From Collinsella aerofaciens (GTDB lineage: Bacteria; Actinomycetota; Coriobacteriia; Coriobacteriales; Coriobacteriaceae), in NCBI RefSeq assembly GCF_018785245.1, contig NZ_WQPL01000004.1, forward strand, positions 1 to 64,000: a stretch of DNA of 64,000 nucleotides, given 5' to 3'. Positions 9,980 through 18,979 of this stretch are shown in pieces. Numbering within the stretch: the stretch's first letter is position 1; every line of letters starts with the position of its first letter. The translations under genes were made by a program, and so were the position numbers. A model generated the notes under the pieces. The model had not been told where the DNA came from. It saw only the letters and a program-made list of their open reading frames with translations, and did no database searches.

Positions 9980-12811
9980 CTACTCCCCCAGCAGTGCTTT
10001 CTCCGGCGTGATCGGCAGCGAGCGAACCTGATGGCCGGTAGCGTGTGCGACGGCCGATGCCACGGCGGCGAGCGGCGTGTTGATGACGACCTCGCCGATC
10101 GACTTGGCGCCAAACGGGCCCGTCGGCTCGTAGCTCGGCTCAAAGGCCACGCGAATGCTGCCGATATCCAGGCGCGTGGGCAGCTTGTAGCTCATAAAGT
10201 TGCCGGTGCGTAGGCGTCCGCGATCGTCATGCTCGACAATCTCGTAGAGCGCGTGACCGATGCCCTGGGCAATGCCGCCCTCGGCCTGGACGCGCGCGAG
10301 TGCCTCGTTGATCACGGTGCCGCAATCGACGGCCGCCGCGTAGTCCACCACGGTCACCTTGCCTGTGGCCTTGTCGACCTCGACCTCGGCAATGCCGGCC
10401 ATAAACGGCGGAGGCGAAACGGGCAGGCAGGCAGAGGCGTGCGAGGTCAGCGCGTCGCCACCCTCGATGTTCTTGACACACAGGTTGGCAAAGTCGCGCA
10501 GCGTAAGGTAGCGACCGCGCTCGCGAGCGGCACGCTCGTCGGACAGGCGCACGTACTGACCATCAAAGACCACGTCGGCGGCGTCAACGTCCCACATCTG
10601 GGCGGCCTTGGCGCAAATCTTCTCGCGCAGCTCGGCTGCGGCGTTCTTGGCGGCAAGGCCCGTCACGTAGGTACCGGAGCTCGCGTACGAGCCGGCGTCG
10701 AACGGCGACACGTCGGTGTCTACGCCGCGCACCACAATCTGTGAGCTCTCCACGCCCAGCTCCTCGGCAGCAATCTGCGCCAGGATCGTGTCGACACCCA
10801 TGCCGTTATCGGTGGCGCCGGTGCCGATGGTAATGAAGCCGTCCTCTTCCAGGCGCATGTCGATGCCGGCGATGTCCACGTTGGAGATACCCGAGCCCTG
10901 CATGGTGAGCGCGCAGCCCAGGGCGCGCACGCGGTCACCCAGGTCCACGGCCAGCGGCTTGTCGCGCCAACCGATCATGTCCATCGCGCGCAGCAGGCAA
11001 CGGTCGAGCGCGCAGGCGTTGAGCTTCTCGTTGTAGTACTGCGGCATGATCTCGCCCTCGTGCACCATGTTCTTAAGGCGCAGGTCGGCAGGGTCCATGT
11101 GCAGCATGTCGGCGAGCTCGTTGACGGCGCTCTCCACGGCAAACTGGCCCTGGGTGGCACCGTAGCCGCGATACGCGCCGCCGCGGTTGGTGTTGGTGTA
11201 GACCGCGTCCCACCTAAAGCGGTTCGCCTTCACATGGTTGTAAATCGGAAGGCTCTTGTGTCCCGAGAGGCCGATCGTCGTGGTGGCATGTTCGCCGTAC
11301 GCGCCGGCGTTGGACAACGTGTGCAGGTCGATAGCCGTGATGGTGCCGTCGTTCATGGCGCCCAGCTTGACGGTCATCTGCATCTGGTGACGCGAATTGC
11401 CCGCGGTGATGGTCTCCTCGCGGGTGTAGCAGCAATAGCTCGGACGGCCGGTCTGCTGGGTCACGAACGCCACGAAGATCTCGCAGCAGCCCGTCTGCTT
11501 GGAGCCAAAGCCACCACCGATGCGCGGCTTAATAACCTGCACCTGCGACTGCGGGATATCGAGCGACTGCGCGACCATGCGGCGCACGTGGAAGGGCACC
11601 TGCGTAGAGGTGGTCACCGAGATGCGGCCGAACGCGTCGGTCGTCGCGAAGGCGCGGAAGGTCTCCATGGGCGCGGTCTGCGTGGCCTGGCTGGTGTAGG
11701 TGCGCTCAAAGACGATGTCGCTCTGGGCGAAGGCCTCGTCCAAGTCGCCAAAATCGCTGGTACCGCTGCACACCAGGTTGCGAGCAACGTCGCCGCCCTG
11801 CGGGAACATAAAGGTCACGTCGCCCTCGGGGTGGACCACGATGTCGTTATCGAGTGCCTGGGTAAAGTCGAGCAGCGGCTCGAGCACCTCGTAGTCGACC
11901 TTGATGAGCTTGAGCGCCTTGTCGGCGGCCTCCTCGGTCTCGGCAGCGACAATCGCCACCTCCTCGTTTTGATAGCGCACAAGGTTCTCGAGAATCAGGC
12001 GGTCGTAGGGACTCGGCTGCGGATAGCTCTGGCCGGCGATGGTAAAGCGGCGCTTGGGCACGTCCTCGTAGGTGTAAACGCCCACGACGCCCGGCACCTT
12101 CAGGGCGCGCGAGGTGTCGATGGAACGGATCTTGGCACGGGCATAGGGGCTGCGCTTGAGTTTGACGATGAGCGCGCCGGCGGGCACCATATCGCCCGTG
12201 TAGACGGGACGGCCCTCGAGCAGGGCCTTCGAATCCTTCTTGGGCTGCTTGTGGGTGATTTGCTTGTAGGAGACGCCGTCGGAGCTCGTGTCGTTGACGG
12301 GCAGCTCGGGCATCTCGAAGCCCACCTGCACGCCCGACTCGTTGAGGAAGCGGACGATGGCGCGCAGCTGGCTCTCGTAGCCGCTGCAACGGCAGAGGTT
12401 GCCGGCGAGCTGGCGCGAGAGCTCCTCGCGCGTGGCGACGAGGCTCGGGTCCTCCTTGGCGGCGCGGGCGAGCGCCAGCACGTTCATGATGAGGCCGGGG
12501 GCGCAAAAACCACACTGCTCGGCACCTTCGGCAGCCATCGCACGGGCGAGAGCCTCGGACTCGGCCTTGAGGCCTTCGAGCGTGGTGATGGTGTGGCCCT
12601 CGACGCGCGCGGCGGGAACCGAGCAGCTCAGCACCGGGTCGCCGTCGAGCCACACCGTGCACAGGCCGCAGTTGGTGGTCTCGCAGGCACAGCGCACCGA
12701 CGCGCAGCCCTGCTCGCGCAGCAACGCAAAGAGCATGGTGTCGGGGGCAATCTGAACCTTGACCTTGCGGCCGTTGAGCGTAAAGGAAAGATCGATGAGT
12801 TTGGCAGCCAT
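9980..12811 (-). CDS. Xanthine dehydrogenase-family molybdenum hydroxylase, fused 2Fe-2S and Mo-binding subunit
   Basis: This 943-residue protein joins two units that are separate genes in many bacteria. Residues about 1-165 are the iron-sulfur part: plant-type ligands C43, C48, C51 and C63 (CETTNCGLC), then the second cluster with QCGFCAPG and CRCSGYE. Residues about 185-943 are the molybdopterin domain: AYRGYGATQ, GGGFGSKQTG and the C-terminal GPFGAKSIGEVV containing the expected catalytic glutamate. It likely hydroxylates a purine or other N-heterocycle. Its ATG overlaps the stop of the FAD-subunit gene by one base (TAATG), indicating translational coupling. Substrate cannot be read from sequence; nicotinate or aldehyde dehydrogenase are alternatives. 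Confidence 0.85.
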   Translation of the reverse strand: MAAKLIDLSFTLNGRKVKVQIAPDTMLFALLREQGCASVRCACETTNCGLCTVWLDGDPVLSCSVPAARVEGHTITTLEGLKAESEALARAMAAEGAEQCGFCAPGLIMNVLALARAAKEDPSLVATREELSRQLAGNLCRCSGYESQLRAIVRFLNESGVQVGFEMPELPVNDTSSDGVSYKQITHKQPKKDSKALLEGRPVYTGDMVPAGALIVKLKRSPYARAKIRSIDTSRALKVPGVVGVYTYEDVPKRRFTIAGQSYPQPSPYDRLILENLVRYQNEEVAIVAAETEEAADKALKLIKVDYEVLEPLLDFTQALDNDIVVHPEGDVTFMFPQGGDVARNLVCSGTSDFGDLDEAFAQSDIVFERTYTSQATQTAPMETFRAFATTDAFGRISVTTSTQVPFHVRRMVAQSLDIPQSQVQVIKPRIGGGFGSKQTGCCEIFVAFVTQQTGRPSYCCYTREETITAGNSRHQMQMTVKLGAMNDGTITAIDLHTLSNAGAYGEHATTTIGLSGHKSLPIYNHVKANRFRWDAVYTNTNRGGAYRGYGATQGQFAVESAVNELADMLHMDPADLRLKNMVHEGEIMPQYYNEKLNACALDRCLLRAMDMIGWRDKPLAVDLGDRVRALGCALTMQGSGISNVDIAGIDMRLEEDGFITIGTGATDNGMGVDTILAQIAAEELGVESSQIVVRGVDTDVSPFDAGSYASSGTYVTGLAAKNAAAELREKICAKAAQMWDVDAADVVFDGQYVRLSDERAARERGRYLTLRDFANLCVKNIEGGDALTSHASACLPVSPPPFMAGIAEVEVDKATGKVTVVDYAAAVDCGTVINEALARVQAEGGIAQGIGHALYEIVEHDDRGRLRTGNFMSYKLPTRLDIGSIRVAFEPSYEPTGPFGAKSIGEVVINTPLAAVASAVAHATGHQVRSLPITPEKALLGE

Positions 12812-13725
12812 TAGCGCACCTCGCTAGAATCGACGCCGGGCACGCGGCGGCAGGAATACTCGTCCGTGGCAAACTTAGGGATCTGCACACCCTCGAGCTC
12901 GCGGGAAAGCGCGGCCGAAAGCTCGATGCCGGCGGCGCGACGCACAGCCTGGACGGCAAGCGGGGCCGAGATGCGGCGGCGGTAGTCGGCCGAGCCCCAC
13001 AGGTTGGTGCCGTAGCTCAGCGCGCGCACAGATGCGGCCAGGGCGCGAAGCTCGTCCTCGGAAGGCTGCTCGGCAGTAAGGCCGCATGCCTCGCCCTGCA
13101 GCAGGGTCGCACGCAGCGGGCGGGCACCCACAGTGACATGCCAGCTGTTGTCCCACCAGGCGGCGGTGACGTTTAAGGAGGGGAAGTCGGTCGCGGCCTT
13201 GCGCACGGCCTCGTAGCTTGCACAGTAATCGTGCTTAACGACTACGATGTGCTCGATCACGTCGCGCACGTAACCCATGTTCACGAACTCGGCGAGCGGC
13301 ACGCGGCCGGCGCCCGTCAGCTCAACATACGAATCGAGCGCGAGGAAGGCGGAGAGAACGTCCGAGAAGCCAAAGCGGCCGTAGATGCTGCCGCCCACCG
13401 TGGCGGTGTTGCGCAGCTGCACGCCCACGATGTCATGGACGGCGAACTCAAAGACATTGTTGACAAGCGCGTTGAGCCCGGCATGACGCTCGAGCTGGCG
13501 CAGGGTACACATGGCACCGATGCGAAACTCGGTCTCGGTCTCCTCGATCTGATCGAGTCCGCAGGCCGAAAGGTCAATCGCCGTCGCCACGCGACGCGAT
13601 CCCAGGCGCATCCAGATGCCGCCGCCCACAATCTTGTTGTTGCGGTTCTTCTGTAAAAGCTCATAGGCTTCGGCCGCGTTTCCAACACGGACGTAGGTAC
13701 CGAACTTGAGCACGTTCTCCCCCAT
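12811..13725 (-). CDS. FAD-binding subunit of xanthine dehydrogenase-family enzyme
   Basis: This 304-residue protein carries the FAD_binding_5 / CO-dehydrogenase flavoprotein fold, accepting electrons from the 2Fe-2S clusters of the downstream subunit. Seen motifs are KIVGGGIWMRLG (FAD pyrophosphate loop) and TVGGSIYGRFGFSDV, the usual TVGGN-like second flavin loop. The start at 13725 has GGAG only 2 bases upstream; GTG at 13713 is an alternative. It is first in a two-gene operon. There is no separate XdhC-type chaperone in the window. Confidence 0.85.
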   Translation of the reverse strand: MGENVLKFGTYVRVGNAAEAYELLQKNRNNKIVGGGIWMRLGSRRVATAIDLSACGLDQIEETETEFRIGAMCTLRQLERHAGLNALVNNVFEFAVHDIVGVQLRNTATVGGSIYGRFGFSDVLSAFLALDSYVELTGAGRVPLAEFVNMGYVRDVIEHIVVVKHDYCASYEAVRKAATDFPSLNVTAAWWDNSWHVTVGARPLRATLLQGEACGLTAEQPSEDELRALAASVRALSYGTNLWGSADYRRRISAPLAVQAVRRAAGIELSAALSRELEGVQIPKFATDEYSCRRVPGVDSSEVR

Positions 13726-13805
13726 CTCTCCACTTGTCCAGTACTTTTAAGTGTACCAAACGAGGGGCCGCACACCGTTTTAGGACAAAATCCACCCACC
13801 CATCC

Positions 13806-13878
13806 ATAACTTGCGGTGATATAAGGACTGATTAGCCGTTCTGGGACGCTAAATAGTCCGTATATCACCGCAAGTTAT
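13806..13878. repeat. GTTGCGGTGAAATAG hairpin family, copy 2
   Basis: ATAACTTGCGGTGATATA (13806-13823) and its exact complement (13861-13878) flank a loop containing further pairing (GGACTGATTA / TAAATAGTCC, imperfect). It lies upstream of the FAD-subunit gene and downstream of gdhA, both minus strand. Confidence 0.85.
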
Positions 13879-13895
13879 GAGGAGTCCTCCGGGAT

Positions 13896-13929
13896 AGAAA
13901 AGGCTCCCAGCCAAGATGACTGGGAGCCT
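13896..13929 (-). terminator. gdhA terminator
   Basis: AGGCTCCCAG / CTGGGAGCCT with a 9-base loop is followed by TTTTC on the minus strand, 25 bases past the gdhA stop. Confidence 0.85.
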
Positions 13930-13953
13930 CATTTGGCGCTATGAAGCGAAGAT

Positions 13954-15309
13954 TTAGCAGACGCCCTGGGCGAGCATGGCGTCGGCGACCTTCAGGAAGC
14001 CGGCGATGTTGGCGCCCATGACAAAGTTGCCCTCCTGGCCATACTCCTTGGCGGTGTCGTCCACGTTGTGGAACATGCCGCGCATGAGCTGCTCGAGCTT
14101 GCCGTCGACCTCCTCGAAGGTCCAGGACAGGTGCTCGGCGTTCTGGCTCATCTCCAGGCCGGACACGAGCACGCCGCCGGCGTTGGCAGCCTTACCGGGC
14201 ATAAAGGCGACGCCGTTCTCCTGGAAGTAGGTCGTGGCCTCGATGGTCGTGGGCATGTTCGCGCCCTCGCCGACCACCTTGCAGCCGTTGGCGACGAGCG
14301 CCTGGGCGTCCTCGAGCAGCAACGTGTTCTCGCGAGCGCAGGGCAGCGCGATGTCGCAGGGCAGCTGCCACACGCCACGGCCGTCGCCCTCGTGCCACAC
14401 GGCATTGGGCTTCTCGTCGACGTACATAGCGAGCGTAACGCCCTTGTCGTGGCCGGAGCGCTTCTTGTTGTAGACATGCTCGAGCACGGTGTAGTCGATG
14501 CCGTCGGGATCCTCAACCCAGCCGTGGGTATCGGAGCAGGCGAGCACCTTGCCGCCGAGCTGGGAAACCTTCTGGACGGCGTAGATGGCGACGTTACCGG
14601 AGCCGTGAACGACGACGTTCTTGCCCTCGAAGGAGTCGCCGCGGCTCTTGAGGTACTCGTCCACAAAGTAGGCCAGGCCGTAGCCGGTAGCCTCGGTACG
14701 GGCGAGCGAGCCGCCAAAGGAAAGGCCCTTGCCGGTGAGGACGCCGGTCCACTCGTTGGTCAGGCGCTTGTACTGACCGAACAGGTAAGCAACCTCGCGG
14801 CCGCCAACGCCCAGGTCGCCGGCGGGAACGTCGGTGTTGGGGCCGATGTGGCGATAGAGCTCGGTCATGAAGGACTGGCAGAAGTGCATGATCTCGTTGT
14901 TGGACTTGCCCTTGGGGTCAAAGTCGGAGCCGCCCTTGCCGCCGCCCATGGGAAGGGTGGTCAGGCTGTTCTTGAGGATCTGCTCCAGGCCCAGGAACTT
15001 GAGCATGCCCAGGGTGACCGTCGGGTTAAAGCGCAGGCCGCCCTTGTAGGGTCCAATGGCAGAGTTGAACTCGACGCGGTAGCCGCGGTTGACTTGGACC
15101 TTGCCCTGGTCGTCGACCCAGGGGACACGGAACATGACGATGCGCTCGGGCTCGACGAGGCGCTCCAGCAGGGCGGCCTCCTCGTACTCGGGATGGGCGT
15201 CGAGCGCCGGCTGGATGGTGCCGAGGATCTCGGTCGCGGCCTGGATAAACTCAGGCTGCTCGGGATAGCGGGCCTTGAGCTCTTCGAGAACTTTCTGCGT
15301 GTAGCTCAT
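13954..15309 (-). CDS. gdhA: NADP-type glutamate dehydrogenase
   Basis: GdhA (451 residues) interconverts 2-oxoglutarate plus ammonium and glutamate. The substrate pocket reads KGGLRFNPTV and MGGGKGGSDFDPKGKS with the catalytic lysine, and the Rossmann domain contains VVVHGSGNVAIYA. The length of about 450 residues and the E-x-x-x-Y-P-E-Q-P-E-F N-terminus fit the hexameric family (GDH1/4). AGGAGG-like GGAGGAAGC precedes the ATG. It is monocistronic. The 5' leader has a hairpin CGCGGCAC / GTGCCGCG at 15346-15366, possibly regulatory. Confidence 0.95.
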   Translation of the reverse strand: MSYTQKVLEELKARYPEQPEFIQAATEILGTIQPALDAHPEYEEAALLERLVEPERIVMFRVPWVDDQGKVQVNRGYRVEFNSAIGPYKGGLRFNPTVTLGMLKFLGLEQILKNSLTTLPMGGGKGGSDFDPKGKSNNEIMHFCQSFMTELYRHIGPNTDVPAGDLGVGGREVAYLFGQYKRLTNEWTGVLTGKGLSFGGSLARTEATGYGLAYFVDEYLKSRGDSFEGKNVVVHGSGNVAIYAVQKVSQLGGKVLACSDTHGWVEDPDGIDYTVLEHVYNKKRSGHDKGVTLAMYVDEKPNAVWHEGDGRGVWQLPCDIALPCARENTLLLEDAQALVANGCKVVGEGANMPTTIEATTYFQENGVAFMPGKAANAGGVLVSGLEMSQNAEHLSWTFEEVDGKLEQLMRGMFHNVDDTAKEYGQEGNFVMGANIAGFLKVADAMLAQGVC

Positions 15310-15345
15310 GCTTCCTCCAATTGATGGGAAACGAAAAATGTTGGT

Positions 15346-15366
15346 CGCGGCACCCTATGTGCCGCG
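15346..15366 (-). promoter_or_regulatory. Hairpin in the gdhA leader
   Basis: CGCGGCAC and its exact complement GTGCCGCG are separated by 5 bases, about 37 bases upstream of the gdhA start. It could affect mRNA stability or bind a regulator. Apart from this and the palindrome at 15525-15559, nothing recognisable fills 15310-15567. Confidence 0.4.
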
Positions 15367-15524
15367 AACTTTATCGAGTATGGATAATATCGCACTGTTG
15401 CAGCAAAGTTTCGCATAAGCCGACGAGCGGATGTTTCGTTTTGATTACGGTGCAGGTAGAAGCGTTTTTGAGCACCCTACGTACAAATCGCGTGTTTCGA
15501 AGCTGTTTCGTCCGCATGTTCCAA

Positions 15525-15559
15525 ACCACCACAAAGGTGCCTGTCCCCAATGTGGTGGT
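15525..15559. repeat. ACCACCACA palindrome with GGTGCCTGTCCCC loop
   Basis: ACCACCACA (15525-15533) and TGTGGTGGT (15551-15559) flank a 17-base loop, AAGGTGCCTGTCCCCAA. A related string, GGGGACAGGTGACC, occurs at 16995-17008, suggesting a further dispersed element type. It sits 8 bases beyond the DUF3343 stop codon. Confidence 0.55.
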
Positions 15560-15567
15560 GTTGGTGG

Positions 15568-15963
15568 TTAGAGGACGAGCTGATGGTAGTCGGCCGGGGT
15601 TATGCGGCCTTCGGTGGCAGCGCGGAAGGCGGCGAGCGCATCGCCCGAAAACGGCATGGCCCAGCACAGGCCGCAACCTGCGGTAATGGAGCCGGGCAAA
15701 GGCATAATGCGCCCGGGCACACCGGCATCCAGGCACAGCCGCTCGCATTCCATCACATCGAAGGTGCTGTCGAACGACACGATGATCTTGCGTTCGTGGT
15801 CGAGGGCATCACCGGACGGGCCTTCACGGTGTGCCTCACGATACGCCGCAGCGGCCGCTTCCTCTTCCGCGGTATGCCCGCAGCCACCGCAACCGCAGGT
15901 ACAAGGCTCAGACCCATCGCAAGTGCAAGGCTCTCCCGTGTCGGGGCAAATATCGTGAGACAT
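15568..15963 (-). CDS. DUF3343 protein with Cys-rich N-terminus (putative Se/S carrier-like)
   Basis: This 131-residue protein ends in a DUF3343 domain (about residues 60-131: IIVSFDSTFDVMECERLCLDAGVPGRIMPLPGSITAGCGLCWAMP). Pfam describes that family as putative selenium/sulfur carriers. The N-terminal 30 residues are unusual, with nine or so cysteines in CPDTGEPCTC and CTCGCGGCGH, resembling a metal- or persulfide-binding tail. It is 15 bases downstream of mobA and in line with selC, and a second DUF3343 protein occurs in the selD operon. Role is inferred from context only. GGAG stands 5 bases before the ATG. Confidence 0.7.
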   Translation of the reverse strand: MSHDICPDTGEPCTCDGSEPCTCGCGGCGHTAEEEAAAAAYREAHREGPSGDALDHERKIIVSFDSTFDVMECERLCLDAGVPGRIMPLPGSITAGCGLCWAMPFSGDALAAFRAATEGRITPADYHQLVL

Positions 15964-15978
15964 GGCAACTCCAATCGT

Positions 15979-16611
15979 CTATGCGAGCAACTCGGCCGCC
16001 GCAAACTCCTCGGGCGTATTGACGTTCTCGAAGCAGAGCGTCGAGCCCGCGGCCTTAACGATCTGCGGCTCATCCATATAACCAGCCTGAACGCGATTGA
16101 TCAGGCAGCGAATGCGCTGGCGGTCGCAGGCGAGCAGCTCATGGGCAACCGGCGCACACGCGTCACGGCGCCAGACGGCGCAAAGTGGCTCAATCCCCCG
16201 CTCCTCGCGCGGCACACACACGTCGAGCGCCTCGGCCTCAACACGATCGACAAGAGCGCCGATGAGTTCCGGCGAGACAAACGGCATATCGCAGGCGACA
16301 ATCGCCACAAGTGGCAATCGGGCCGCGGCCAACGAGCTCGCGATGCCGCGCATGGCGCCGGCGGGACCGTCGACGTCCATCACCACGCGCGGTACCAGGC
16401 CGCCAAACGCGCGCTCCTCAAGATAGGCAAGCTCGCTGGGACGCGAAGTCGTCACGACCAACTCGCCGGCAACTGGCGCCAGCCGACCCAGTACGCGCTC
16501 GATGAGCGGCTCGCCGCAAAACGCCATGCGCGCCTTATCGCAGCCCATGCGCGACGACAGCCCGCCGGCCTGGACGACGCAAGAAAGATCGGCTCGTCTT
16601 ACGGTAGTCAT
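15979..16611 (-). CDS. mobA: Molybdenum cofactor guanylyltransferase
   Basis: MobA (210 residues) transfers GMP to molybdopterin, making the bis-MGD cofactor used by FdhF and the orphan oxidoreductase. The nucleotide loop reads VVQAGGLSSRMGCDKA, followed by GEPLIERVL and the metal-binding VACDMPFVSPEL. The frame is open much further upstream, across tRNA-Sec, but GGGGGTGG lies 8 bases before the ATG at 16611 and the protein begins there as expected for MobA. It lies between selC and the DUF3343 gene. Confidence 0.88.
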   Translation of the reverse strand: MTTVRRADLSCVVQAGGLSSRMGCDKARMAFCGEPLIERVLGRLAPVAGELVVTTSRPSELAYLEERAFGGLVPRVVMDVDGPAGAMRGIASSLAAARLPLVAIVACDMPFVSPELIGALVDRVEAEALDVCVPREERGIEPLCAVWRRDACAPVAHELLACDRQRIRCLINRVQAGYMDEPQIVKAAGSTLCFENVNTPEEFAAAELLA

Positions 16612-16765
16612 ACGGCAAACCACCCCCATCGGCATGCTCGAAACCCGGCGCACGAAGCTAAATACCGCCGCCGAAATTGCGGCGCTACGAAAAGCTCGTG
16701 CAAAAACAAAACAGCGCCTTTGCGGCACGCAGCAAGACCGCGAGCACAAAAGCGCTGGTAGCGTA

Positions 16766-16862
16766 TGGCGGGAACGTATGTGAATCGAACACATCCAAGA
16801 CGTTTTGCACGCCTCGCAACGGTTTTGAGGACCGCGGAGCCCACCGGAGCCCATCCGTTCCC
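16766..16862 (-). tRNA. selC: tRNA-Sec (anticodon TCA)
   Basis: The minus strand has the features of a selenocysteine tRNA: 97 bases including encoded CCA, an acceptor GGGAACG / CGTTCCC with an extra (eighth) position, a long D arm containing GGGCTCCGGTGGGCTCC, anticodon loop CCTCAAAA (anticodon TCA, reading UGA), a very long variable arm around GCGAGGCGTGCAAAACGTCTT, and T-loop GTTCGATTC. It lies between mobA and selB, next to the genes whose products act on it. Confidence 0.95.
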
Positions 16863-16920
16863 AAGTGCGCCGGTATTTTACCAAACCGAAACGGCTCCAT
16901 CCCAAAAAGACGAGCAAGAA

Positions 16921-16985
16921 GTTGCGGTGGAATAGTTCCTGTTTTTGCTGCCAAAGTCCCCAACTAGGAACTATTTCACCGCAAC
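16921..16985. repeat. GTTGCGGTGAAATAG hairpin family, copy 3
   Basis: GTTGCGGTGGAATAGTTCCT (16921-16940) pairs with AGGAACTATTTCACCGCAAC (16966-16985), one mismatch, with a 25-base loop. It lies between selB and tRNA-Sec, 26 bases past the selB stop. Confidence 0.85.
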
Positions 16986-17011
16986 AGAGGAGACGGGGAC
17001 AGGTGACCGGC

Positions 17012-18979
17012 CTAGCGCAGGGAGCGCAGGCCGCCGGCATCCTTGTCGAGCACCGTAAAGCGCACGGCATCCAGGTGTTCCAAGATGCTGATGGCGCGTT
17101 TGCGCGACACACCAAGGGCCTCGCGCAGCACGCTCGTGGTGGCGGCGCCACCGGCATCGGCGATGGCAGAGGCGACGAGCTCACGCGCGTGGGCCTCAGC
17201 GGCAGCAGACAGGGCCACATCACGCTCGATCTTTACGATGGAGCGGTTGAGCGAAAGCTCGCGCAGGGCACGCGTCATGGTGTCGCGATCGAGCTGCAAT
17301 TGCTCGCCCACCTCGGGCAACGTCGGCGCATCGAGGCCGGCTTCATCCAGCAAGGAAACGATGCGCTCGCAGGCCTCGTGCACCACGCGCGCCGCGGCGG
17401 CAGCGGAGTGCGGGTCGAACACTTCGGCGCCCTCGGCGGCGCACACGCCACGCGAGCAGCCCTCGGCAATCAGAGCCGCGGCAACGCCTTCATCAGCGGC
17501 AGGCCACGCAGCATGGGCAACGGCGCCGGGCGTAAAGCCCGTCTCCTTGGGAGCCGCCGCGTGCATGGCCGACAGGGTCGCCGCCAGTGCATCCATCGCG
17601 GCATCGAGCACCACGGCGTCCGCCAAGAGGTCCGCATCACCCACGGCAAGCTTGCGAACGGAACCCTGCGCCACCAACCCGCGCAGTGCGGCATCGACCT
17701 CGCCGACACCAAGATCCAAAGCCTCGGCAACATCAACCGCCGTAACCGGCAGCGTCTGCAGCGCCAGCCAAGCGCCCACACCACCCGCGATATCGCCGGA
17801 CTCGAGCGCCGCATACAGCGCACGCTCCCCTTCAACAAGCTCGCGCGAGCGACGGCAGCGCGAAAGCAGCACGCGCCCGCCGCCAACAAGCATCACGGGC
17901 GAATAGGACAGCACCACGGCATGGTCCCCGGCACGTAGCGGCAGCGAGTTTTCCAAGCGCACCTGAACGATACGGGTCTCGCCCACCGCCATGGGGGCCT
18001 CGCCCTCCATGAACATGATTCGACCGACGACCTCGGCCGTACCAGCCATCACGTGCACACGCGCACCCGACTCGAGCACACGCGGCTTGGCTCCCTCGCG
18101 ACCCAAATACGTAAACGTCATCATCAAGCGCATCGTCTGGCCAAAGCGGCCCGCCACGCCCAGCATCTCACCGCGATCGAGCGCGGCGACACCATCGCCC
18201 ACCAGGTTGAGCGCCACACGCTGACCAGGCAGCGCGCGCGGCGTATCGCCATGCACCTGAATCCCGCGCACGCGACAGACCGTACGCGACGGCAGCGCGA
18301 CGAGCTCATCACCCACCGCGACGGACGCATCGTGCAACGTTCCCGTCACCACGGTACCGGCGCCCTTGATCGTAAAGCAGCGGTCGATGGGCAGACGCGG
18401 TGCGGCATCGGTGCGCTCGGCACGGGCACGGCAGGAATCCCAGCAAGCGGCAACCTGCTCGTCGAGCGCAGCCAGCAGGTCATCGATCCCCGCGCCGGTC
18501 TTGGATGACACGGACACGATCGGCGCGTCCGCAAACACGGTACCCGACAAAAAGTCATCGACATCGAGCTCGGCCAGCTCAATCATTTCGCTATCGGCCA
18601 GGTCGCACATCGTCAGCGCGACCACCATATGCGTAACGCCCAGCAGCTCCAGCACATGCACGTGCTCGCGGGTCTGCGGCATCACGCCCTCGACGGCCGA
18701 AACCACCAGCACGGCCACGTCGATGCCCGTGGCGCCCTGCACCATGGCGCGCAAGTAATGCGCGTGGCCCGGCACGTCGACCAGGCCAACGATCTTGCCA
18801 CTCGGCAGCGCCAGCTCGCCAAAGCCAAGCTCAACCGTCATGCCGCGACGACGCTCAACTTCCAGGCGATCGGGGTTTTTACCCGTCAGTGCCTCGATGA
18901 GCGCCGACTTACCGTGGTCGACGTGGCCCGCCGTGCCAACGATAACGGGACACTCCACCAGCGCTTGAACCTCACTCAT
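17012..18979 (-). CDS. selB: Selenocysteine-specific translation elongation factor
   Basis: SelB (655 residues) carries Sec-tRNA to UGA codons that have a SECIS hairpin. The EF-Tu-like GTPase starts at once: GTAGHVDHGKS (residues 15-25), then VDVPGHAHY. Domains II and III follow, and the C-terminal 250 residues are the winged-helix array that binds SECIS RNA (the last segment ALGVSRKRAISILEHLD fits a winged helix). Its ATG overlaps the selA stop by 4 bases, so the two are translationally coupled. Upstream order is selA-selB, then selC further along the same strand. Confidence 0.95.
   Translation of the reverse strand: MSEVQALVECPVIVGTAGHVDHGKSALIEALTGKNPDRLEVERRRGMTVELGFGELALPSGKIVGLVDVPGHAHYLRAMVQGATGIDVAVLVVSAVEGVMPQTREHVHVLELLGVTHMVVALTMCDLADSEMIELAELDVDDFLSGTVFADAPIVSVSSKTGAGIDDLLAALDEQVAACWDSCRARAERTDAAPRLPIDRCFTIKGAGTVVTGTLHDASVAVGDELVALPSRTVCRVRGIQVHGDTPRALPGQRVALNLVGDGVAALDRGEMLGVAGRFGQTMRLMMTFTYLGREGAKPRVLESGARVHVMAGTAEVVGRIMFMEGEAPMAVGETRIVQVRLENSLPLRAGDHAVVLSYSPVMLVGGGRVLLSRCRRSRELVEGERALYAALESGDIAGGVGAWLALQTLPVTAVDVAEALDLGVGEVDAALRGLVAQGSVRKLAVGDADLLADAVVLDAAMDALAATLSAMHAAAPKETGFTPGAVAHAAWPAADEGVAAALIAEGCSRGVCAAEGAEVFDPHSAAAAARVVHEACERIVSLLDEAGLDAPTLPEVGEQLQLDRDTMTRALRELSLNRSIVKIERDVALSAAAEAHARELVASAIADAGGAATTSVLREALGVSRKRAISILEHLDAVRFTVLDKDAGGLRSLR

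Noticed and set aside
16611-17223. Extension of mobA upstream to give a 414-codon protein
   Set aside because: It would run through tRNA-Sec and a hairpin repeat and has no similarity to MobA; a ribosome site precedes the ATG at 16611.
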